A stretch of DNA of 64,000 nt from Corythucha ciliata (GCA_038030265.1 CM075943.1:22692001-22756000), one strand, 5' to 3'. Shown: positions 11,552 to 24,330, counted from the stretch's first letter. A program made the numbers and translations. Notes: generated from the sequence alone by a model not told the origin.

Positions 11552-13469
11552 CTAAAGCGCTGAATGTATACCCTCTGCAGTTACTGGCAAATTATCCAAC
11601 AGTAAATTTACATATTCTCCACCTTTGTCTTCAACGCTGTCGTTTTCGACCACAGGTAAACGCGATAAACCGTCGGCAATGACGTTAAGTTTTCCCTGAA
11701 CTGGCTTGAATGTATAATCAAACCCTGATAAATGAACTGCCCACCGCTGTAAACGACCAGCTGCCAATTTTGGGAGACTTTTGAACTCACCAAAAAGAGC
11801 CTGCAGTGGACGGTGATCCGACACAAGCTCGAAATGCCGACCCGCGATGTATTGAAAGAATTTTTGAGTGGCCCAATAAATCGCTAAAGCCTCTTCATGA
11901 ATTACCGAGTAATTCATTTCCGCCTTTGACAACGTTCGAGACGCGTAGGCTACAGGACGCTCAGTGCCGTCCTGGAAAGGATGCACGAGAACTGCACCTA
12001 TAACTATCTGAGAGGCGTCACAAACTAATTTTAGAGGTCTTCTAGGATCATAATGGGTCAAAACCGTCTCTGAAGCTAAAACCTTCTTAGCCTGATCGAA
12101 TGCCTCTTGGCAATCCTGATTCCAGTCGAAAACAACTTCTTTCTTCAACAGGTTGTAAAGTGGAAACAAAATGTCCGAAAATTTAGGAACGAATTTCGAA
12201 TAATACTGAACCATACCTAAAAAGGTCTGAAGCGTTGACACATTCGTGGGAGTGGGGGCTTCTAAAATCGACTTAACTTTGTTTGGGTCTTTCCGCAGGC
12301 CCTCTTTAGAAATAATATATCCCAAATATGACACTTCTGGCTGAAAAAATTTGCATTTTTTAAGATTAAGCGTAAAACCTGCCTCAGATAATCGCTCCAA
12401 TGCCATGGACAAATTTTTTAGATGATCATGAGCATCCTTCCCAGTGACAATGATGTCATCCAAAAAGTTGGCAACTCCCGTAATGCCCTGTAGTACACGC
12501 TCTACTTCCCGCTGAAAAAGCGAGCAAGCTGGCTTCGTGCCGTACGGAAGCCTATTTAGCAAAAACTGTCCTTTATGTGTACTCCATGCAAGTAAAATGA
12601 CGAGTGCGTTTCCCTAGTACCAACTGATTGTATGCATTAAACACGTCTAATTTAGTGAATGTCTCTCCGCCTTGGAGGCTCGCGAAAAGATCCTCAATTC
12701 TGGGGAGTGGATAATTAAAATCTTTGAGATGTTTGTTCACCTTGATTTTATAATCCGCGCATAGACGTAATGTACCGTCCGCCTTGGGAACAGGCACCAA
12801 TGGTGTGCCCCACTCCGTGTGGTCCACCTTCGTGATTACTCCTGCCATCTCCAGCCGTTGGAGCTCCGCTTCCACTTTTTCTTTGAACGCTAGGGGAATA
12901 GGTCTGGGTTTAACGAAAATGGGCACCACATCTTTGTCCACCGTGAACTCGACTGTGGCCAGCTTATATTTCCCTAACTTTTCGGAAAACAAATCCTTAT
13001 ACTTTGCCATCAGACCAGAAATTGTCAAATCCATGGAATGTACGTCACAATCGTTCGAAAAAATTGTCATTTTAAGGTCTCTCAAGAGATCCCGTCCCAA
13101 CAGCGGTCTTATACCATTCTCGACAACTAAGAATTTCGCCCTGAAATCCTCCCCTTGGTGAGATACAACCGCGTCAAATTCCCCTTTTGGAAAAATTGGA
13201 CTCCCATCGTACGTACGTAAAGTTACAAAAGTCGGCTAGATTTTAAATTTCGGAAATTGAGACAAAAGCCGGCCCGGAATAATAGAAACTTCACTTCCGG
13301 TGTCTACTTCAAACTTGATCGGGGTCTTGTTTACTAAGAGATCAATGAAAATTGGGGACGTACCTTTTGACTGATAGTTTACATGTAAAACGTCCTCGGA
13401 ATTAAAATTTTCCGATTCCAGAAAATGGGATTTGTGACTCCATTTGCAGGCTGCCACCAAATGCCCCAT
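11552..13469 (-). pseudogene. Ty3/gypsy protease, reverse transcriptase and RNase H region
   Basis: The protease active site is visible as VDTGSEVS in the frame at 13236-13469. RT fingers and palm follow in 12573-13100 and 11552-12562, with the catalytic box as FLDDIIVTG. RNase H follows, including LVCDASQ and a later VSDHRPLQ. A frame break near 12562-12573 splits the RT palm, and another near 13100-13240 separates protease from RT. The gene is inactive as it stands. Confidence 0.9.
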
Positions 13470-14433
13470 TTGCTTGCACCCCTCTTACACTTGTAATTTT
13501 TATATTTACAATACTTAAAATTATGATTGGACTTGCCGCAAGCGTCGCACGTCGATGTCCTTCCGTTGTCGATCTCGGAGTTATGTGTAGATAAAGAGCG
13601 ATAATTTGGTTTGCCGCCCACTGACAAACCGCTACTCGAGCTCTTTACTGCCTGCTGTGCCGAGTTTCCTCTGCGGCCTTTTGAAAGCGAACCACCCTGG
13701 CCGCCTTTTGTCAGCAAGTGAACTTCCGACGATGATGATAGAAGGCTGGCTACCTTCTGAACCGCAATTTCCAGGACAATATAGAGAGGTCTTAACTCAT
13801 CCTCCTCACAAAGTCGATCCAAGATCCTTCCCGGACGCATGCCAGTTACAAATTTGTCCTTGACCTTTTCTTCAAGGAGCCCACCGAAACGACATTGAAT
13901 CGCTGCGTTTTTAATTCGCACGTACCATGCATTTATGGACTCACCCGGCGTCTGTTGAAGGCTGTAGAAAACTATACATTGCCGAAACACACTCACCGCC
14001 TTGGCGAAATGCCCGGACAACTTAGCGATCAACAGCTCGTACGAGAGAGCATGAGGAGGTATAGGGTCACACAGATCCCGCAACAAAGAATACGCCCTAA
14101 GACAAGACCGATAAGCGTTAACAAGACTGGTACCTTGCGTTCCTCTTCAACTGCATTTGCCGCAAAATAGTGTTCGAGTCGCTCCTTGTAAATAGTCCAG
14201 TCTTCGTTCTCAACGTCGAACTCGGGAACGGATCCGACAACCGCTCCAGTAAAAGCCGCTTTCATCCTCGGCGGTGACGAAATCGTGTCAGTCGACTCGT
14301 CAGCCCTTGAAAATCCCGTGAAGCCCGCTTGTTGTTCAGCCTCCTTGGCTACTATTTGTTGTTCAGCCTCCTTGGCTACTTCTTGTTGATCAGCCTCCTT
14401 GGCTCTTGACTTTTCCCGCGGCATCTGCCTCAC
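13379..14433 (-). pseudogene. Ty3/gypsy gag, frameshifted
   Basis: The start of gag lies at 14431-14433, close to the primer-binding site, and opens with three imperfect repeats of EAEQQ-type residues. The capsid-like middle continues in the frame 13379-14086. A zinc knuckle C-x2-C-x4-H-x4-C (CDACGKSNHNFKYC) is followed by the first half of a second knuckle; its second half, GHLVAAC, is found in the neighbouring frame at 13440-13469, so a frameshift splits the second knuckle. Confidence 0.85.
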
Positions 14434-14434
14434 G

Positions 14435-14451
14435 TCCTACCGACTGCGCCA
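14435..14451 (-). other. tRNA-Ser primer-binding site
   Basis: On the minus strand the 17 bases TGGCGCAGTCGGTAGGA lie directly after the 5' LTR. They are the exact complement of the 3' end of insect-type tRNA-Ser (…TCCTACCGACTGCG plus CCA), as used by 17.6/297-type gypsy elements. Confidence 0.85.
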
Positions 14452-14452
14452 A

Positions 14453-14755
14453 TATAATGGATGGGCCTCCGAGCAGACACAACAGTTCAACACGCAAGAA
14501 CTTTATTTTAAGAATATTTAAATGTAACAGGAACATGTGGGGGTCAACCATGAGCTAGCGTAAAAATACCGTCAAATCGCGGTATCTATGGCGTTATAAC
14601 ATCATTTGTGATAGAGCGTCCTTAGTTACCGCTTGCGTTAATTTTTTAACGCTAGCTCATGGTTCACCCCGTGGTCTTTTTCTTCATGGCACCATCTTCT
14701 TTTTTACAAAGATTCCCCTGCAGCCAACATAACCCCGAATGCAGGGCTGCCAATA
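14453..14755 (-). repeat. 5' LTR of the Ty3/gypsy element, interrupted by a MITE
   Basis: It aligns with 9971-10152, except for an insertion at 14540-14670 and loss or divergence of the outer ten bases. The same sequence resumes on both sides of the insertion, so the LTR was intact before. Confidence 0.85.
14540..14670. mobile_element. Hairpin MITE (GGGGTCAACC family), copy 1
   Basis: Terminal inverted repeats begin GGGGTCAACCATGAGCTAGC and end with the complement. The arms extend about 40 bp each. The element sits in the 5' LTR and is flanked by GTG on both sides, a probable 3 bp target duplication. A near-identical copy lies at 27776-27908. Confidence 0.85.
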
Positions 14756-15170
14756 TTGGGATGCTTCATGACCACGAAGCGCTGCGATCGTTCTAATCTA
14801 GTGAGGATTCAGTTATCAGTTGTGTATAATTTCCACACGGGGTGGGTATGTTTTTACCAAAGTAATTAATTAAATTATAAGGAATGAGTAATTTTTTGAA
14901 TCCGTTTGTTTCATATAGCTCCTGAATATTGTTAATTTAATTCACAGCCATCATGGATCACACATGTTTGAGGAAGTAAGAGAAAGATGGGCAAAAGAGC
15001 TCTCAACTCCAGCTGATTGCGTTATATGCCCAAGTCCAAGTGTCACAATAGAACTGGAATACAGCCCCAAAGCTCAACACATTGGCCGCCAGCGTACCTT
15101 CAAGCGACGGGCGTAACGATGGATTGTCCGTGATTCATCGTCCCCACGGAGACAAAACGGACGATTTTTG

Positions 15171-15306
15171 AGGGCCGTATTCATAGTCGTCACTCAAGCT
15201 GGATATTTGCTTAAGCGACTTCAAATCGGTTGTTTTAGTGAATTATCTGTTATGAGTCGAAATAAGCGATTACTCAGCCTGAAAGACGACTGTGAACATG
15301 GGCCTT
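15171..15306. mobile_element. Hairpin MITE (GGGCCGTATTCATAG family)
   Basis: The left end agggccgtattcatagtcgt and the right end acgactgtgaacatgggcct form an imperfect inverted repeat of about 30 bp around an AT-rich centre. It carries no coding capacity. Related ends occur at 9499, 25569 and 39395. Confidence 0.65.
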
Positions 15307-15369
15307 AGTCTCACTTCTCTTCTTTCATGGCCGTGGTTACGTCAATGGCAATAACCCAAGGATGTCACC

Positions 15370-16215
15370 CTTAAACCCCCATTTCGTGGGTTTGACCGAA
15401 CTTCACGGATTGTCGCACTCACAGATCCCAATCACGCGGGTTTTGCTCTCTTGAAGAAGCCAATTTCGCAGAATCGACGTCAAGAAGCCAATTTCTCGGG
15501 GTTGACTCATTCAAAGAAGCAATTCCATGGTTTCGGTTCCTTCAATAAGGCGATTACGTGGGGGGGGGGGAGGCATGTTTAAAATCAAAATTTCTTTGAT
15601 TTGGCACTGACATATTAATCCAATTTCGTGGTTTTAGTTGCTTCAAGAAACAAATTTGCTCCTTTGAGAACAACATACGCCGGTTTGTCCCTTGGAATAA
15701 CGTAATTTCATGGACTGGCGTTTCAGAAACCCATTTCGAGGGGTTGACTCCCTTGGTATAGACCATTTCACGGATTTCAGACTTTTAAAAAAATGAACAT
15801 TTTCCGGGTGTTGCTTCATTTTAAAAAAGAATTTCCCGACCCAAGTGCTTATCAAAAACAAAATTTCGGAGATACGTGGACCATTCATTACCATTGTGGG
15901 ATTTAGCCGGCCCGTTGTCTTCCAAAAAGAAATTTCACGGAGTTGCATTATTATAAGAACAATTTCGCGGGGATGGGTCACCCAAAAATGCAATTTTTCG
16001 GGATCTTGAAAATAATTTTGCGCTTTCGACCCCATCAGGGTTGGCTTAGTCAAATGACCAATTTTGCAGGGCTGGCTCATTAAAATAACTGAATCGCTAA
16101 TTTTACGCATTAAAAAACAGTATTGCTGATTTAATGCTTCCAAAACCCAAAATTGCACAGATCTGGCCTTTTTAGAAACCCTGAATTTCTTGGGTTTGGC
16201 TCATTTGAAACTCAT
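15370..16215. repeat. Degenerate tandem array, AATTTCGCGGGGTTGACTC-like units
   Basis: About twenty decayed units of roughly 35-45 bp share the pattern caatttcgcgggnttggctc followed by an A-rich spacer (ttcaaaaaa). Open frames on the minus strand here translate only the repeat. The same unit recurs at 22300-22470, in reverse at 40200-40660, and at 63590-63760. Confidence 0.7.
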
Positions 16216-16799
16216 TCTGCTGCTATCCGAGAATGAACCGGGTGTCATCAGCACCAAGTGTCCATATATTTGGTCAATTTGCCAGTATTTTGGTCTCTAG
16301 TGTCGACCCAGTATTTTTCACGGCCATTAGGGCAGTTGGTTGATAGGAGGCCGGACGTTTCGGAATCACAAAAAAAAATAATAATAATTTATAATTTAAG
16401 CTACATGCATTGGACCGGGGAACGCATTTGACACGGCGAACATGTAGAACTTGCGGTGAGGGGGGAGTAATCCCTTGAAAAGTCCTAAGACAAGGGTCGT
16501 CTAATTAATTGCTGGGACACATAAAGAAAAAAGAACAAATGTAGAACTTGTGTTCTCGCGGGATTTTTCTTTACAAACAGTACCTGGCCCTACATTTTTT
16601 TTGTCACACGCTTAAAGTAAACTCTCAACTGCCCTTTTCAAGTGGAATAATCGAAAAAAGTTGTATTTCTTAATAAGAAAAAAAAGTTGTAATTGGATTG
16701 CATAGACTGGTCCCGTAGGAATTTTCCTCCATGTATCCTCACTAATTTACTTCACCATAAATCCGCAAGGGGGCAGACTCTTTGATGGGATATCCCAAT

Positions 16800-17260
16800 A
16801 TTACAGGATTAGAGCTTTTTGTGATCGAGTTTTCTTTGGTTACTGCAGTTTGAGGTCAGTGCATTTTGCGGTTACAGCTTTAATCTTGTCGTTAGCGTTG
16901 TTTGATATTTTGGGGTTCAGGTTATTTATAATTAGAGGCTTTAGTGGTACTAGGTGCTTTTTATGGATATAGATTTTGGGGTTTGAGCTTCTTTTTGTTG
17001 TTCGAGATTTTTGGCGTTCGTTTTTGCTGTTCAATTTTGTCATGAATAAACGTTTACGTGATGAAATCTTTCTTCGGTTAGAGCTTTCTGTGGTTAGAGG
17101 ATTTTGTGGTCAGAACTTTTGAGTTTTGAGCTTTAGTGGTTACATCTTATTGGGGTTGTAGCTTTCTGTGGTAGTTTGGGCTTTTATGGATTCAAGGAGT
17201 TTTGAGCCCCAATTTTTTTGTGGTTAGAGCTTACAGGTTAAAGCTTCTGACTGAATTGAG
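16800..17260. repeat. Degenerate tandem array of TTTTGTGGTTAGAGC-like units
   Basis: Phrases such as gagctttttgtgg, ggttagagctttctgtgg and cttattggggttgtagcttt repeat at intervals of about 20-25 bp. It is the same family as 9600-9960. Confidence 0.6.
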
Positions 17261-17387
17261 ACAAAATGCTAATTCCAAGTTTCTGTATGTCCTTATAGGC
17301 GACTAAAATTGAGAAGCCACAATAATTATTTGCTGATCTTCGGGCAATTGCGCGCCTTACATTTTTTTTAAAAAACTCTAATAATCA

Positions 17388-17875
17388 TTCAAGGAAAAAT
17401 TATCGAACCCTCAGCCATATGTTCATTTTTTAATGGATGCGCATTTCGGAGCGATCCCCGCTCCCTCATCAGCACAATTACACTGCAATACAAAAATGAC
17501 CCATTTATGGAACTAAAAACGAGAAAAAAATGAAAAACTTTAAGAAAGGCAATGCCTACCAAAATGAACTCCACTTAACAACTGATCTTCAACCCTAATG
17601 AACAGATCAGTATTGGCTACTCATCCCCACTATTAATACCCTGGTCTGTTCATAAGGGTTGAAGATCAGTTGTTAAGTGGAGTTCATTTTGGATGGCATT
17701 GCCTTTTTTAAAGTTTTTCATTTTTTTCTCGTCTTTTAAGTTTTTAGTTCCATAAATGGGTCATTTTTGTATTGCAGTTTAATTGTGCTGATGAGGGAGC
17801 GGGGGTCGCTCCGAAATGCGCATCCATTAAAAAATGAACATATGGCTGAGGGTTCAATAATTTTTCCTTGAATTC
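17388..17875. repeat. Long palindrome, arms about 220 bp, loop 40 bp
   Basis: The left arm (17388-17605) is repeated in inverted form at 17646-17875 with only a few mismatches and small indels. The loop (17606-17645) is unique. Neither arm encodes a recognisable protein. It may be a foldback transposon or an inverted duplication; no clear target duplication is visible. Confidence 0.85.
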
Positions 17876-17929
17876 TTCGAGCTTCGATATCAGCCAACAA
17901 TAGATTTGGGTCATCTTGAGTACATCAAT

Positions 17930-18290
17930 CTAATATTCATGGCTAAAATAGCGAAAAAGCGTTTATTCGTGGTTTCTGATACAACCTCTAGACCAAAATT
18001 GAGAAAAAACGAGAATTCATGGTTAAAAGTATAGGAAAAATTGCTAATTCGTGGCAAAAATGGAGAAAAAGCGCTATGACTAAAATTGAAATAAAAACGT
18101 ACGCTAACATTCACGGCTAAAAATGAGGAAAGCGCTAATTAGCGGCTAAAATTCAGAAAAAGCGATCATTCAGAAGTAACCTGTCAAATTGGGGTTCAAA
18201 AGAGCTAAAGGCATGAAATTGATTTTTAGAAGCGCCAAATTTAAGAAATTCGCCTTTAAAAAATGCCAAGTCCGCGAAATTTGGTTTTAT
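17930..18290. repeat. Degenerate tandem array of CTAATTCGTGGCTAAAATTGAG units
   Basis: Units of about 30 bp reading gctaattcgtggctaaaa then ttgagaaaaagc repeat with divergence. The same unit forms the larger array at 39060-40010. Confidence 0.65.
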
Positions 18291-18299
18291 GGAAGAACC

Positions 18300-18887
18300 A
18301 AACCCTCGACTAGTAGAGATTTACGCCTCGGGCCCAGATAGATGTAGGTCCGCCACAATTCACCATAAGGCTGCGGCGGCTTCGTGAGGGCGTTTGCCCG
18401 GAGGTATGCGTAGGAGCCCGCTTAGTACGGGAACGAAGTATGATATATGGAATGAGATGGAGGGGGAAATCTATTGAATATACATATTTTCTTCGTCTTT
18501 ATCTTCATCATCTTTTTCTTCTTCTTCTGGTTTGATTTATCTTATCCTCCTCCCTCGCCTGATAATATTTCTCAAATTTTGCCGCTCCTCAAAATTTGCC
18601 GCTCAGGTCTATAGCCCCAGTAGTCACCCGCCATGATCCGTCCCTGGCTATGATGGCTCCTCAAGTCGAATGTCCCGCTTTTCTCTTTTTTGTCCCGGCA
18701 GATTATGAACTTTGAAACTTTTGTCCCGATGTTGTCAAATTTCGAGTTGGCAACCCTACTATCAAAAAGCACCTTAGTTTCCGAAACGTGTGTGGTGCTG
18801 TGTTCAAACCAACCACGGTTCTAGCAATAGTTAATTGGCCTGTTAAACGTGAAATTTTTCGGTTTCGACCATCTCTTATGGTGCAAT
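18300..18887. other. No gene recognised; CTT-rich stretch
   Basis: A purine/pyrimidine-biased run of ttcttc-type triplets lies at about 18490-18535. The rest has short open frames without recognisable domains. Confidence 0.5.
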
Positions 18888-19010
18888 TACACATGAGAGT
18901 AAATCTCGAGAGTTGAACTCTCTGAGAGTGCCAGGAGCTCTCCCGAGAACTCTCTGTCCCGTTTACACTGGCGAGTTAAGTTCTCGATAGTGCTCTCAAA
19001 TGTAAACGAA
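18888..19010. repeat. Imperfect hairpin rich in GAGAGTTC/CTCTC
   Basis: The left side (acatgagagtaaatctcgag then agttgaactct) pairs imperfectly with gcgagttaagttctcgatag then tgctctcaaatgt at the right. This resembles a decayed hairpin MITE; no coding potential. Confidence 0.45.
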
Positions 19011-22000
19011 GCTTTAGGCCCATTTTCACCAACAAAATTGATCTCGTTTAAAGCCGATCGTGATTGTGATTAATTGCCAATGACGACCCATATGAATTCT
19101 GATATAAGTGTTTACAGTGTAATCGGGCCTTATAATAGCCACTCAGCCCCCACCACCTCACCTCCTCGCTACCGTGAAACCACCTGAGACCCCCCCTTGC
19201 CTTCATCTTCCTTTCTAGTGTTTTTCTAATGCCTATCGTAGCTCCAAACACATTTTCAAATCGTAATGCAATGATTATTCTTAAGTGTTGCTTACACGGT
19301 TCAACCTCGTTTCTTAATTTCATGGATTCAATGACATTGAAACGTGTAAACATGTTTTTCATGTCCTGGCTCCGTCTTTCTTATTAGGTCTGCTCCAGCA
19401 ACGTGTTTAGAACATGTTCGGAGCAGAGTTGCCTTAGTAACAGCCAATGAAATGTAGTCTCAAGAACATCGCTCCCCCCTTGATTTAAATTGCTCCTCTC
19501 GCCCTAAAAATCGAAAATTTCTGGAAGTGGAAGTGTACCACGACTGGACATTGAACGCTGATGAATATATTTTGAATCTTTCTAGGAAACATGTTTTTTA
19601 GCACATTTAGTAGAGAAAGCCTGTCCGCCTCGGACCTACGCTGTTATTCCTTTGAAAAATACGTAAAGTTTGCCTTTTTGAGATGTAACAAAGCTGGCTT
19701 ATAAAAGTATAAAGTCGTCTGCAGGACGAGTTTTGACATTCCTCTCATATCCAAGCAAAGCAGGTGGGTCGCGTTCATCATCTAGGAAAAAATCATTGTG
19801 TGCGTCGACGGAAAGTACCCCCCTTCTTCAACACGCTTCATATTTTCCGTCTAACGTTGAAATTATTTTTCATTTTTTATAACCACCGCGGTATAAAAGG
19901 GCAATTTTACGATACTAAAGAGAACGAAGGGGGGGGGGATTTTAATGTTTTTTACGTCGACAAAACAGCTTCGGTGCTCTCAGGACAGACAAGTCACGCA
20001 GGTTTGAGTCTAACTTGGTGCTGCGCGCTTTTCCGATTCATGCGAAACGTGAAAGGGTATAATCTTCGCGTATTACCCGGTTGATTACGTCAGATTTTTC
20101 AATGACTCAGAAGGGAAATAATCCAGTTATTCAGCTCAGCATTTACTATGATGGAGCGTTCTGCCTCGTCCCCACTCCACTCACACCATTGTTGAGCCAA
20201 TAGTTTTGAACGATAAATCAAAATTGTAAAGTTTTGAACAAAGCCTGGGCGAACTTGAAGGCGAATGGCTTTATTATAGTGTTAATCATAACGCGTGACA
20301 AAATAAACTAAAATCATTCTCGCATGTCTTTGAAGCGATGAATGTTCGCACGCGAACGAGTAAACTCATTGGAAACAAAATGAGTAAGAAAACTAAGCGG
20401 TGAGGCTACAGAATGAATCCTAGAAATTCCTTCGTTTGTACTATTCACTAAATGATCAAACGGAGCATAAAACCCAGACAGACAATGATTGTGAAAACAC
20501 GGAAAAGGGCCAAAGAACTTTCAACAAATTAGAAGCATTAATGGCGAGAGGTAAAGTGACAATTGTTTATCACAGTAATTAAGACATTTTAATTAAGAGT
20601 GCTTCCTCTGATTGTCAGATGGGGGTATTGAAGTTAGTCACGCTTAAGAATCTTTATATTTCGCTCGCTTCGATAATAAGGTTCATTAAAAACACCTTAC
20701 CTACTCCCTACCACTCAATTTTCGAATAAAAAAATTAAATTAAAATAAATATATTTAAATGAAATTACGTGCTTTCGTTTGTACATAATTTTGATAACAT
20801 AAACGCAAACTCAAGTAGTAATGAAAACGAATAAGCAGGTACGGGTCGATGAACTGGTGTGCTATCTTCTTGGATAATGAGCGGCCACCAATATTATTCC
20901 TTTTTGAAAAAGAGATAAAGCCACTTTGTTGATTTTAGTGGACTATCGACCCATTGTTTTGTTTTTTCCTTGTTTTTGGGCAATTTTAATGGAAATCCAC
21001 CCTTTTACTAGAATAGCGCACTCTTCAGAAATGTTTAACGAAGGTTATCGTTGAACTTTTAAACCTTTAACTCTCACAGAAACGCGTCATGCGACCTTTT
21101 TACTTCTCTCGTCCGTATGTTGCTTTAAAGAAACACGTTTGTCGCTCAGACATTGTTGTTAGAGGTTTTATGGCCAAACGCAAGGTATACGTTTATTCGC
21201 TGGTAACCCATCCTGTGTGAGTCTTTTGTTTTATCAGACAGATAAATTGACATCCATAAGACGTCACTAATTATCAGGAACGCTATTTTAATTCGCACAT
21301 TATTGAATTTAAAAAAACAACATGTTATCCATTATTCTTTCTATCTTAAATCGTGGCATTATTGGAGCGAAAATGAAGCGTGCTCGCATTCCTTGGAACG
21401 TTTCGGCTCCCGGTCATCAGATATGACGATTCTGAACTAACTCCCTTCGGTTAGGCCTGGAAACCAGCGCGGTATAAGATCCACCGCCTGATAGGCGGGA
21501 GCAAAATAAAGAAGGCAGACGAATCAATGATACCAGACAGATGGGGGTCTCCTCTTTCTCCGCCTTCGTCCACCTCACAGCAAGAACGACGTACTCATAT
21601 TTACACTATACAATAAGGATCGAGCTTCATTCCCCCTCCTCCCACCTAACTTAGTTACTCCTATTTAGGTGAAAATGAAATGAAATGGTTGAAGCTAGGG
21701 ATGTTCATATGCCTTCAGCGTAATTTACGCCAGTTCTTCACAGCATTATTTACACGTAAGCAGAAGCGCAGCTTACAGCGCCACTTACAACTGGCAGTTG
21801 TTTACTGCAAAACATTCAAATTTCCAAAATCAAACCCGTCGCCTGACCAGTGACCCACGCCTAAATGTCGTACGTCACCCGTAACCATTCATCACAAAGT
21901 TTTCGGACTAAATACGGCCGTGTATGGTCAAAAGCAGACATTTTTTTTTTGTCCATTGTTTTTGTCGGCATGCAGAAATCGGCTCGTTACCGCAGCTTCT

Positions 22001-24330
22001 AGGGTTGTAGACTGATAAGCTTAAATACAAGGTGGAATTAATGGCATGTGGGTGACCGAGCCACCAGTATCATGTGAGAATTCAAATAACTAGGCGCGGA
22101 TGCAGTAGAAGAATGCCTCCAAAGTCCTCTACTTACATATTGAAATTCATCTCCAATAATTCGGATTTTTTGTTTAACAATAACTAAAATGTTGGCCCAA
22201 AATCTGGTTCGTTGTCTCAAAAACCAGATTGATCCGCACCACAAAACACGAAATATGTCCCCAGAGACTGAAAACCTATAGAGATTTCATGAATTTAACT
22301 CTTTCGAAATATCAATTTCGCGTCATCGCTTATGGTTCCTTAAACCCTTAATTAGGCGGGTTTGGTTCTTTCAAATGTGCTCATTGAACCCAATTTGGAG
22401 GGTTCGCTCACTCAAAAACCATATTCACTATGGTTTGCCTCTTTGAAAAAACCTATTGCGTCCCTTTTCCCTAGGCCACCGATTTTCTTTTTGCTAGCCC
22501 TCTTAGTAGCCTATACTTGGTTTGGTTGAGGTTCGAACAACTTTAAATTTGAATGAAATTGAGTGGATTCTGACTTCCGAGTAAGATTCCCGTTTTGCAG
22601 TTATTGTGCCCTTTTGCTCTGTCTTATACTTCGTGTCCCCCCCGGGCAAATGAAATATAAGGGAAAGAACATTACACTTTTTTACAGCTAAGCCAATAAA
22701 CTCGATGCCGAACCTACCCCACCAGTTGGAATAAGAGCTTACGATAGCGAAAGAAACAAGCCCTACACGCTACGACCTACCCTAACCAATCAAAGTTATT
22801 GTCTAGACTTGAAGACTTGACTAGACTTCGTGGTGCCGAAGCTGCGGTACTATAGGAAATTCTAATAGGATGGTGATAGACGAGGGGAGGGGGAGAGATC
22901 GGATCAGGCTTCATCGCTCACCAATGCACTCTCCATCAACCTTAAACAAGATCCTTAGCCGCATAAGGAAAATAAAATTCGCATTATACTGCCGATGGAA
23001 TGAAAGACAAAGACACTCGGCAGACAAAGACAAAGCGCGTTATTTGTTTGTTGTTTTTTTTATAAATCGACAAATGAGGCAGTTTTGTTCTTAAACTGTT
23101 GTCTAAAGGAACAAAACTTGACAGACTCAGCAGGAAGGTCTCTTGACTGAAAAAACTGATTTAGCCCCCATTAAAAACATATTCCTACGTATCCGTGTGG
23201 TCTCTTTGATCCACAGCAAAACTTTAGATTTAGTCGGCGGGCGGTAAAACTTTCAAGTTCACCCACTCAGCACCAGAATCTGGCTGTGAGGTCAAAGCTG
23301 GCTTTCACAGGCTTTTTAAAGGCAATCCGGTCGACACGTCCTCTCTCTTTATACAATTTTCATAGGGAGCCTATAGCTTCTCTTTTAGGCGTTGTTATAG
23401 ATAATGGATCCATACGTGTGGACCAATACGTGTTGTTTCTTTGATAATCCCGTAAATTTTAGCCACAAAATTGGCTCCAGAAACAACTCAAAACGCGGTT
23501 TGTAGCTCAATCTGCCAACTTTATTTGTCTTCGACGGCTATTATTTCCATTCTCAAGGGAGAAGTGTTGAGGGAAATTGAGACTCACTTTTACGAAGGTG
23601 AATATACCGGGTTACATGAACCCCCCGTGCATAATGTTAAACGTCGTGACGATGAAGGCTTTGTATGGGTGAAGGGAAGAAGTTGAAAACCTTGTAAGGG
23701 TCTCTGAGGAGGAAACAGACAGACTGACCTAGTTAATCTCCTACTCTCCTTTGTGGGCTTCCCGTCTTCCATTAAAAATTTTTATTAACTTATTCATGGC
23801 CAAGACACACTTTCTTAAAAATTAAATAATAAAAAACCGCATTAGAACCTTAAAAAACCAAAAGGAGAGGGTACTGTTAACTAATGAATTTCGGTCATGC
23901 CTCATTATCGACCATCTTTTCCTACATTTAACCCTGTTGCACATTGGTAATTAAGAGGGCGACCAGGTAAGATTTAAGCCTGATTTCGCAATAAAACTTT
24001 GTCTTCGTCACATCGTCCAGCTCTCGTAGCAAAATTTTATGGCAACTTCACATGCGAGCTGTGAGAGAGCTAAAAGCGCTTTCCATTCAATGCAATATAC
24101 TCGTGTGGTGCAAGTTTTTCCACCCGTCCTCTCTGAATTGAAACGCGGCACTACACTTGTGTAGTGTGTGTCAAATGGAAATCGCTATAAGACTTTGAGC
24201 TGTGGCCAAAGAGCAATGCACGCACGGATTCATTATATTTCATTGGACCCAGTTCAAAGCCCGGACTTTGACTACTCACATGTGAGGCGACTTTAGTGAT
24301 TTCTCCGCGAAGTGCATTATTCATGTAAAC
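19011..24330. other. Long stretch without recognisable genes
   Basis: Only short open frames occur, none with a domain I recognise. A small patch of the AATTTCG-type decayed repeat lies at about 22300-22470. No tRNA, rRNA or transposase signature was seen. Confidence 0.5.

Larger units (their letters stand above)
9971..14755 (-). mobile_element. Decayed Ty3/gypsy LTR retrotransposon
   Basis: The element runs on the minus strand with its 5' LTR at 14453-14755 and its 3' LTR at 9971-10152. Between them lie a primer-binding site, gag with zinc knuckles, protease, RT, RNase H and integrase, in the pol order PR-RT-RH-IN that defines Ty3/gypsy. No envelope gene is present between integrase and the 3' LTR. 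Several frameshifts break gag and pol, so it is not autonomous. The LTRs differ at a few bases besides a 131 bp insertion in the 5' copy, which points to moderate age. Confidence 0.9.

Noticed and set aside
15643..16158. 171-codon minus-strand open frame
   Set aside because: It only translates the degenerate AATTTCGCGG array; no known motif.
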